A stretch of DNA of 64,000 nt. Origin: Nepenthes gracilis. Its lineage: Eukaryota; Streptophyta; Magnoliopsida; Caryophyllales; Nepenthaceae. The notes under the pieces were generated by a model that did no database searches, was not told where the DNA came from, and saw nothing but the letters and a program-made list of their open reading frames with translations. Position numbers and translations under genes: made by a program. Below are positions 57,386 through 64,000 of the stretch, one piece after another. Where the stretch lies: the NCBI GenBank assembly GCA_033239525.1, contig BSYO01000020.1, positions 6,325,892-6,389,891 on the forward strand. Reading direction: 5' to 3'. The first letter of the stretch is position 1; every line of letters begins with the position of its first letter.

Positions 57386-57727
57386 TATTGGTTATACAGT
57401 TTTCATAAAAAAAAGGATGAAAATCAACAGTTGGTTCAATTTTGTGTAACCGTTCTTACCCAACCTCCATGGCAACTTCTCATGAGATAATTAATGGAAT
57501 TATCTTTATATATTGGGATAATTTTTATTTTATCCCTAAGTCTAATTTTTTGATAATACACCATCGTTAAAGGGGATTAAGGCTTGGAAGATCAAAAACC
57601 AGTGTGGATAATTTTTGCAGAAATCAGAGAAGTGTGCGTGAATTTAATGGCGAGAGGTTAGTCGATCATCAATTTTATTTTGTATTCGGTCTTTATATGG
57701 CAGAATTAAACCGGTTTATATCTAACA
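57386..57727 (+). repeat. Copia A 3' LTR (uninterrupted)
   Basis: This 342-bp LTR starts TATTGGTTATAC (TG changed to TA) and ends ATATCTAACA. It aligns with 24940-25109 joined to 30521-30705 and shows the empty site of the gypsy F insertion (AAGTCTAATTTTTTGATAAT). AGACA follows directly. Confidence 0.88.
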
Positions 57728-57732
57728 AGACA

Positions 57733-58292
57733 AAGGAGATGAAGCGTAACTTAGAAAGTACCACATCGCTGTCCTTGCAGTGTACCGCTTGCTCCCATGT
57801 ATTCAGTGTGGGCTTCAGCCCAAATTAACTGAGACGGCCCACAAGCCGATCCAAGCCAGTGAGCCGAGCCGTGAAGTCAGCTTATTCGAGCCGGATCTGA
57901 GCCGATTTTCAGCCGCAGATTGGTTTCATCCTCTTCATCTTCCTCGATCGATTTGTAACCTTCTGGCGCTTAACTCAGTTAATTGTTGAAGCATTAGTGG
58001 TCAATTAAGTGGTGATAACTCTCCCATTAAGTCAATTAATCAATTTTGGCTGGTTTGAGTACAAAACGCTCGGTTAAGGCGAGTGATGGTTTCGCCTATA
58101 AACTGAGCATTCTGGCTTTGTCCCTGGCACCCAACTCAAGTATTATACCATCTAAAGAAGTGAAGGAGTGTCAAGAAGTACGGAGCCTATCCGAATCTAA
58201 AGTTCAAAAATAGAGTATCAAATGGCCGGAGGTATAAAAACTGATTCCATATTTCGCTTTAGTGGTTGTTTTAGCCACATTAATGTCTAACA
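57733..58292 (+). repeat. 5' LTR of copia B (left edge not determined)
   Basis: Directly upstream of a primer site, ending ATGTCTAACA like copia A's LTR but otherwise different in sequence. A TATA-like CTATAAAC is at 58096-58103. The left edge is unknown because the second LTR copy is not in the window. Copia A may have inserted into this LTR, so part of it could lie left of 24935. Confidence 0.55.
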
Positions 58293-58294
58293 TT

Positions 58295-58305
58295 TGGTAT
58301 CAGAG
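58295..58305 (+). other. Primer binding site of copia B (tRNA-iMet)
   Basis: TGGTATCAGAG sits two bases after the LTR end, the same arrangement as in copia A. Confidence 0.85.
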
Positions 58306-59440
58306 AAAGGCTTCAACTCTGCCTTTGTTGTTCTGTATTTTTTTGATTTTTTCCGAAATTGAAAAAACCTAAAGTCTTCATTTTTTGAACATTCGGTTCA
58401 AACGAGCACTGGAAATCGATGGGAAATTAAATTTCCAAAATTTCCATATAATTTTCATCATTTATGGTGTTCGTATGGTACTGTTTGAATCGGGTCTGGA
58501 ATTTGGGTTGAGTCGGTCGTTGTCGGGTTCGAGCAAAACCGATGAAGGTAGACGAGGACTTGAACGACATCGTTTTCTGTTTCGGCAGTAATAAACGTCG
58601 TCGTTTCTGGCTTCGGTTTTGGTTTTCTGAACGCCGTCGTTTCGTTGGAAAGTATTCGGTATTCAAAACGACGTCGTTTCGCTACAGTTTTGATTAATTA
58701 AAAAAAATTAATTTTATATCGGATTCGGGCCGATAACGTTCGCGGCCCAAATCTGCTTTCGTCGCTGCCCAGCTTTACGGCCTATTCATGAACGGAAATT
58801 AAAATGCGGACGCGGCTGACGGGATTCGATCCCGGGACGCAGTGGGAAGGAGCGGCTTCTGCCGCTGCGCTGCTGAGCGCCGTGCAATTTTTTCCGCATT
58901 TAAATTCGATATATATGTTCATTTTGTATATATACATTATATATACGTATATATTTATATTTATATATATATAATTATATTATTATATATAAAATATAAA
59001 ATATAATATCCAGAATATAATTATATATATGTATAGAAATGTCTTGTGATTAAAATAATTTAATTAATTAAGGATTAGCCACAGCACCCTTAATTAATAA
59101 TTTTTTTTTATTATTACGTATGATATAAAGACATAAATTGTGGATAATTATTTTGATATAATAAAATTTATCCCACAGAAAATTTTATTATATTAAATTA
59201 ATTAATCAGGATAAAATGTCAAATTATTTTTCTTAATTAACCCACAGGGGTTAAGAATGGAATATAATTTGATAGTTTTATTATAAAATTGGATATGAAT
59301 CTACTGGAATTAAAATTTAGCCCACAGGTAATTTTTATTTCTATTAATTCATGATGTATGTTTTACATTGGTAAAACATAATTTTGTAATTTGTTAGCCT
59401 CATTTTTGGATATTAAGCATGTATTTATTTTTATACAGCT
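58306..59440 (+). other. Copia B untranslated leader
   Basis: This 1.1-kb, mostly AT-rich region between the primer site and gag contains a (TA)n-rich section (58900-59040) and several copies of a TTAATTAAT-type motif. The phrase CCCACAG recurs five times (59172, 59231, 59340 and nearby), spaced roughly 55-110 bases. No coding potential was seen. Confidence 0.5.
58815..58885 (-). other. tRNA-like segment, antisense, in the copia B leader
   Basis: On the minus strand a B-box-like GGGATCGAATCCC (58833-58821) follows an A-box-like GCGCTCAGCAGCGCAGCGG (58880-58862). A 6-bp hairpin AGCGGC-TTCT-GCCGCT lies between them (58851-58866). The spacing fits tRNA or SINE internal promoters. A full cloverleaf with an acceptor stem is not evident, so I do not call a tRNA gene. 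Confidence 0.35.
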
Positions 59441-60210
59441 ATTCAATCTGTAAATCTTTTCGATATTAGATGTGAAATTTTCGAACTAAAAGGTGACAAC
59501 TATAAAGTGTGGAAGGAGAGAATTCTTCTTCACTTAGGGTGGCTAGATATTGATTATGTTATCCGAAAAGACAAACCACCGACTCTTACCTTACCAGCAC
59601 TCCGAATGAGATAACTCTTTATGAACGTTGGGAGCGATCTAATCGCCTTAGTTTAATATTTATAAAGACAAAAATTTCTGCTGATATTCGTGATTATATC
59701 GATCAGCATACTAAAATGCGGGATTTACTGAAGACAATTGATGAATAATTTGTGATTTCAGATAAGGCACTTGCAAGCACCCTAATAATGAAGTTCTCAT
59801 CTATTAGGCTCACCAGTGTTTAGGGTGTACGTGATCACATAATGCAGATGAGGGATATTGCAGCTCAACTGAAAAATCTAGATGTGAAAATGTCTGAACC
59901 TTTCATTGTGCATTATATTTTGAATTCACTTCCACCACAATATGGGCCTTTTAAAATCTCTTATAACACACATAAGGATAAATGGTCAATCAATGAACTC
60001 ATGACCATGTGTGTTCAAGAGGAAGGAAGGCTCATGATGGAGCAAAGTGAAAGCGTCTACATGTTAAAGGAAGGAAGGTTCAAGACGCAGACCAAATCAA
60101 AGGGAAAAGGTAAAGTACCTCCCCAATCTGATATTAAGAAGGAGTCCAAGTGCTTCTTCTGTAAAAAGAAGGGACACATAAAGAAGGATTGTATCAAGTA
60201 TCAGAATTAG
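59440..60210 (+). pseudogene. gag of copia B with zinc knuckle
   Basis: It begins FDIRCEIFELKGDNYKVWKE, then RILLHLGWLDIDYVIRKDKP, the N-terminus of copia gag. After a frameshift and stops the open frame 59842-60210 continues: MRDIAAQLKNLDVKMSEPFI, LNSLPPQYGPFKISYNTHKD, then a basic linker and a perfect CCHC knuckle CFFCKKKGHIKKDC (60150-60191). Only one frameshift and two or three stops break it, so it is less decayed than copia A. Confidence 0.85.
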
Positions 60211-61620
60211 CTTGAAAAGAAAGGTAATCCATACTCTTTTGTATGTTATGAATCTAATATGGTTAATGTTACACATAACACATGGTAGATTGACTCTGGT
60301 TCTACAATCCATATTTCTAATTCCTTACAGGGTTTGCAAAACCTAAGGAAATCCGTGGGCAGTGAACAATGCATCTTCTTTGGAAACAAGATGCGTTCAC
60401 ATGTGGAGACCATTGGCACATGCAGTTTAATTTTGAGTAGTGGTTTTGTTTTGATATTGAAAAAGACCTTTTATATTTTAAATTTCTCTAGAAATTTGAT
60501 TTCTGTTTCAAGACTTGTGCCCTATGGATATTTCTTTACATTTTCAGACTCATTATTCAGTTTATATTATAAGTCTGATATTGTTGGGAATGGTACACTG
60601 TCTGATGGTCTTTATTGTTTAAATTTGTAAAATAATACTTCTTTTAATACTGTGCATGCTAATACTGAAATTAAAAGATATGTTATGAATGAATGTTCGT
60701 CGATGTTGTGGCATAGGAGATTGGGACATATCTCCATTAATAGAATCAAAAGATTCATAAATGATGGAATACTTAGTACTCTAGATTTTACTGATTTTGA
60801 GGCTTGTGTAGATTACATTAAAGGAAAGCAGACTAATAAGACTAAGAAAAATGCTAAGAGGAGTTCTGACATATTAGAAATCATACATACTGACATTTGT
60901 AGTCCTGATATAGACTCATATGGCCCAAAATATTTCATCACCTTTATTGATGATTTCTCATGATATATGTATCTTTACTTGCTTCATAATAAATATGAAG
61001 CCTTGGATGCTTTTAAATTATTTAAAGCAGAAGTAGAGAAACAAATTAAAAAAAATATTAAAATTGTGAGATCAGATAGAGATGGAGAGTATTATAGTAG
61101 ATATACTGAATATGGACAAATGCCTGATTCATTTGCAAAATTTCTTCAAGAATATGAGATTGTTGCTCAGTATACTATGCCTGGTTCTCCGGACCAAAAT
61201 GGTGTAGCAGAAAGAAGAAACCGAACATTGTTGGACATGGTGAGGAGTATGCTTAGTAACTCCGAACTTTCAAAATCTCTGTGGAGTGAAGCTCTTAAAA
61301 CGATGGTGTACATATTAAATCGGGTCCCAACAAAAGCTGTCCCAAAAACTCCTTTTGAGTTATGAAAAGGTTGGAAACCGAGTTTGCAACATGTACGCGT
61401 ATGGGGATGCCCATCCGAAGTAAGAGTTTATAACCCACAAGAGAAGAAGTTGGACCCAAGGACTATAAGTGGATTTCATTGGATATGCTGAACGGTCTAA
61501 GGGATACAAATTTTACTGTCCATCTCACACCCCTAGGATTGTGGAATCAATAAATATAAAATTTCTTGAGAATGACTTAATGAGTGGGAGAAAACGATCA
61601 AGAACTAATTATTTGGATTC
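60211..61620 (+). pseudogene. Protease, GAG-pre-integrase and integrase of copia B
   Basis: The protease active site IDSGSTIHISNS (60289 on) is preceded by a stop. GAG-pre-integrase follows: SMLWHRRLGHISINRIKRFI. Integrase is in frames 60652-60963 and 60967-61365. The catalytic segments are [33 protein letters not shown] and [20 protein letters not shown]. Single stops (TGA at 60961-60963 and TGA at 61363-61365, where relatives have TGG) split otherwise open frames. It ends near a decayed RVWGCPSEVRVYNPQEKK segment shortly before the gap. Confidence 0.85.
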
Positions 61621-61720
61621 TCAACCTCCACTTCATATGATAGGTTGATTGATATACACAACACTCCTCAAGATCAATCTGGTGTTGAACAACCAATCAA
61701 TGTCATTCCATAAAATGTTG

Positions 61721-61820
61721 NNNNNNNNNNNNNNNNNNNNNNNNNNNNNNNNNNNNNNNNNNNNNNNNNNNNNNNNNNNNNNNNNNNNNNNNNNNNNNNN
61801 NNNNNNNNNNNNNNNNNNNN
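61721..61820. other. Assembly gap (100 N)
   Basis: Exactly 100 N, the usual placeholder for a gap of unknown size. The reverse transcriptase, RNase H and 3' LTR expected for copia B are not seen after the gap, so several kilobases are probably missing or the join is not collinear. Confidence 0.98.
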
Positions 61821-62198
61821 AGCGCGCCGCCTTAGGTGTCCTGCAGCAGAAAAGAAGAACAGGAGTGGAAGAAGAAGTCCTCCGTCCTCCTCGTGATCAA
61901 GAGGCAGAGGTCGAAGAAAACCTCTCTCCCCTTGGATGATGGATCCGGGGTTTCTTTTATAGTAGAGGGGACAATCCTCCCTCTTTGGAAGGAGTGATTG
62001 CCTTCTTTAATTGGCTGCCATCTTGCCTTCAGAACAGACGCCTTGATTGCCTTGGCGATAGCGATTGTTTCCTTGTGTGGCGAGCCCGAGATCCTCCCGA
62101 CTTTGGAAAGTCTTGATGCCTCGCGGCCTGCCTTCGGAGCAGACGCCGCTTGCCATCGTAGGAGGATTCTTTCCATGTCTCATGGCCACCAGCCTTTC

Positions 62199-62952
62199 CA
62201 TGTTTGCCTCCTTCCTTTCCAGTGTGTACCGTTGGAAAGTCTTGGCGGCAAGAAACGTGGAAGATATTTTGGAAGCTATGGTTGGCCCATGAGTGATGGG
62301 CCGGGCGAGTGGGCCCATTACTATAGAAAAGCGTGTTTTGGGCTTAGTTGGAAGAACGCAGACGGTCAACATCTGCGTTGACCGTCTCCGAGTGTTGCCC
62401 GCCTTCGTATTGAAGTTCTTTGGCGAGCACCCAGGTGGGCTTTGGGCTTTATTGCACAAGCCCATTCAGAAAGCAGAGTGCTTCTTGAGGCCCAAACGAG
62501 AAAGTGCTTGCCAACGCCGCGGCTTACCGTCTGTGAAGGAGTTGGCCGCCAAGACGGTCAACGGCGGCCAACTTGACCTTCCATGTTTGCCTCCTTCCTT
62601 TCCAAAGAAGCTTTGCGTTGGAAAGTCTTGGCGGCAAGAAACGTGGAAGATATTTTGGAAGCCGTAGTTGGCCCATAGTGATGGGCCCAGCGGAGTGGGC
62701 CCATTACTATAGAAAAGCGTGTTTTGGGCTTAGTTGGAAGAACGCAGACGGTCAACATCTGCGTTGACCGTCGAGTGTTGCCCGCCTTAATATTGAAGTT
62801 CTTTGGCGAGCCTTTGGTGGGCTTTGGGCTTTATTGTACAAGCCCATTCTTTCAGTGAGAGTGCTTCTTGAGGCCCAAACGGTAGAAAGGTGCTAGGGTC
62901 AACGCCGCGCGTTGACCGTCTGCGGAAGGAGTTGCCGCTAAGACGGTCAACC
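62199..62952. repeat. Tandem duplication, 382-bp period
   Basis: Copies at 62199-62566 and 62581-62952 share long identical runs such as TTGGAAAGTCTTGGCGGCAA and AGAAAAGCGTGTTTTGGGCT, with scattered differences and short indels. Each copy contains the inverted repeat GACGGTCAAC / GTTGACCGTC. Confidence 0.9.
62361..62386. repeat. Hairpin GACGGTCAAC-N6-GTTGACCGTC
   Basis: Perfect 10-bp arms are separated by ATCTGC. The same hairpin recurs near 62746-62771 in the second tandem copy. Each arm contains a TTGACC (W-box type) core on one strand. Confidence 0.85.
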
Positions 62953-63090
62953 CAACGCCACACCGCCTTGGGCCTCCTTGTTTTGGGCCCGTCCCTTTAG
63001 TGGGCTGTAAGGCCGTTGACCGCCTGTGTGGGCCTCTGTTGACCTTTCCTTGGGCCAGCCCATTTTTGGTGTACCCATCAAATATAATAA

Positions 63091-63490
63091 CTTTAAATTT
63101 TCTTTATGCTTCATATCTATATTTCTATAATTTTTTAACATACATGTGTGGTATAATATACTTTAAAAATATAATTATTCTAATATTATCTCTGTATAAA
63201 TTAATATATTAAAATAAAAAATAGGAATGTAATTAAAAATTAAATTTGAGATTATATAAATAGATTAAAAATATTTTTCATTTTTTATTTTTTAAAATAT
63301 ATTAAAATTATTTAGTTATTAAAACGTATGATATAATCAACAACTTTGTCTTTTTTTTTTATCAATCTATTTGGTTGTTTTCTTAAAAAAATTATGGTAT
63401 AATATTTAATATTTACTGGTACTATTTTAACTAGAAGTTGAAAAATATATTCTTTTCTTTTTTATACTCAACTAATGTAATATTTAATTG
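63091..63490. other. AT-rich spacer
   Basis: Very AT-rich sequence with T and A runs; I see nothing further in it. Confidence 0.6.
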
Positions 63491-63492
63491 AT

Positions 63493-64000
63493 CTATGTAA
63501 CTGTTACGTCTCTGGTCCTCGATTGTTGTACGGATTAGGAAGTATTCAGATTTCTAACCGTTCTGAAGTATTCGTAGAAGGATCCGATCTCTATCTCTGT
63601 TAACCTAAGGCCTGTACAACATAATCAACAAATGAGAGATCAGAGGTCCGGTAGAATCTCTCCCACCAAGGCCACTCCGACGCTTAAGTCAGCAAATTTT
63701 TGCAATGAACGGAAATGGGGCGCAAGCTAAGTGGTGCACGAAAGTATGATGTAAATGCGTGGATGGTGCGTGTTTGTTTATGTGAGAGAGAGTAATGCGC
63801 AGGTGGTGGGAGGCCTGGCTCCCTAGGTGCACCGCTGCAGGTGGTTGACTTTCTGTCGCCTGAGTATGCTTAGGAGTTTGGATCCAGAAGGTAGCTGGTA
63901 AGCTTAAGGCTTGCGACGCTTTGTCGATTATTTAGGATTTGATCCCCCCTCTTTGTTATAGAAGAGGGATTTTATAGGCCCCCTAATGAGGGGATTTTGG
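63493..64000 (+). repeat. Possible LTR start of a further element, cut by the window end
   Basis: Begins TGTTACGTCTCTGG and contains CCACTCCGACGCTTAAGTCA, a phrase common in plant gypsy LTRs. A TATA-like TTTTATAGG lies near 63971-63979. The second LTR is outside the window, so this is tentative. Confidence 0.35.

Larger units (their letters stand above)
24940..57727 (+). mobile_element. Copia A: Ty1/copia element expanded to 32.8 kb by five nested insertions
   Basis: The outer ends are a 5' LTR starting at 24940 and a 3' LTR ending at 57727, flanked by AGACA on both sides. The element's own sequence survives in pieces: 24940-25109, 30521-30718, about 34672-35958, about 40057-40138, 42709-42766 and 55569-57727, roughly 4 kb in all. 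Between them sit a reverse gypsy, a LINE, two solo LTRs and the Tat-type gypsy D. Piece order follows copia order: LTR, primer site, integrase, reverse transcriptase, RNase H, LTR. The gag and most of the protease are missing at the LINE. Its pol is closely related to that of copia B. Confidence 0.88.
61821..63090. repeat. LTR-like repetitive region with tandem duplication
   Basis: GC-rich sequence after the gap, with a TATA-like TTTTATAG (61957-61964) in a GA/CT-rich context and many GGGCCCA/TGGGCTT motifs common in plant LTRs. It holds two tandem copies of a 380-bp unit. It ends around GGTGTACCCATCA (about 63080), a possible LTR terminus. No coding domains are present and the family is not identified. 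Confidence 0.45.

Noticed and set aside
58815..58885. Genuine tRNA gene
   Set aside because: Only A- and B-box-like segments are visible. I could not form an acceptor stem or a convincing anticodon arm.
62007..62667. Overlapping frames of 120-150 residues on both strands near 62.0-62.7 kb
   Set aside because: They follow a GC-rich LTR-like duplication. The same frame repeats in the second copy but is cut short there, and there is no domain.

Overview
The window is nuclear DNA from a flowering plant. The evidence is an intron-containing SEC61 alpha gene whose exons encode a plant-type 475-residue protein, very AT-rich non-coding DNA, Ty1/copia and Ty3/gypsy LTR retrotransposons, a plant L1-type LINE remnant with a DUF4283-like ORF1, and a 100-N scaffold gap. 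I could not decide between monocot and eudicot from the sequence alone.

Layout. 0.2-2.9 kb: a decayed, internally deleted copia-type element with two degenerate LTRs. 2.9-5.3 kb: AT-rich spacer. 5.3-12.2 kb: the only intact host gene, SEC61 alpha, on the plus strand, with a non-coding first exon, a 2.8-kb first intron, six coding exons and all GT-AG junctions. 12.2-14.1 kb: spacer. 14.1-23.0 kb: a long reverse-orientation solo-LTR-like element with microsatellite and minisatellite sections, split by a 5.5-kb chromovirus-like Ty3/gypsy element (17051-22547) with an exact CTTAT duplication. 23.0-24.9 kb: spacer with a degenerate minisatellite.

24.94-57.73 kb is one copia element (copia A, exact AGACA duplication at both ends) inflated to 32.8 kb by five nested insertions. 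In order these are a reverse gypsy inside its 5' LTR (25110-30520), an ORF2-less LINE next to its primer site (30719-34620), a 4.1-kb solo LTR (35959-40051, TTTAC duplication), a second solo LTR in reverse (about 40139-42703) and a 12.8-kb Tat-lineage gypsy (gypsy D, 42767-55563, ATCCT duplication). A second copia element (copia B) follows from about 57.7 kb, with gag, protease and integrase, and runs into the N gap at 61721-61820. The last 2.2 kb is repetitive, LTR-like DNA with a 382-bp tandem duplication.

Function. Only SEC61 alpha looks able to make a normal protein. Every transposon polyprotein carries stops or frameshifts. The most unusual feature is in gypsy D. Between its integrase and its 3' LTR lie about 5.3 kb that carry two, probably three, antisense gene-like cassettes. 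Each has a TATA box, coding remnants and a plant-like poly(A) signal, and they are spaced about 300 bp apart. Two of them encode a related coiled-coil C-terminal domain.
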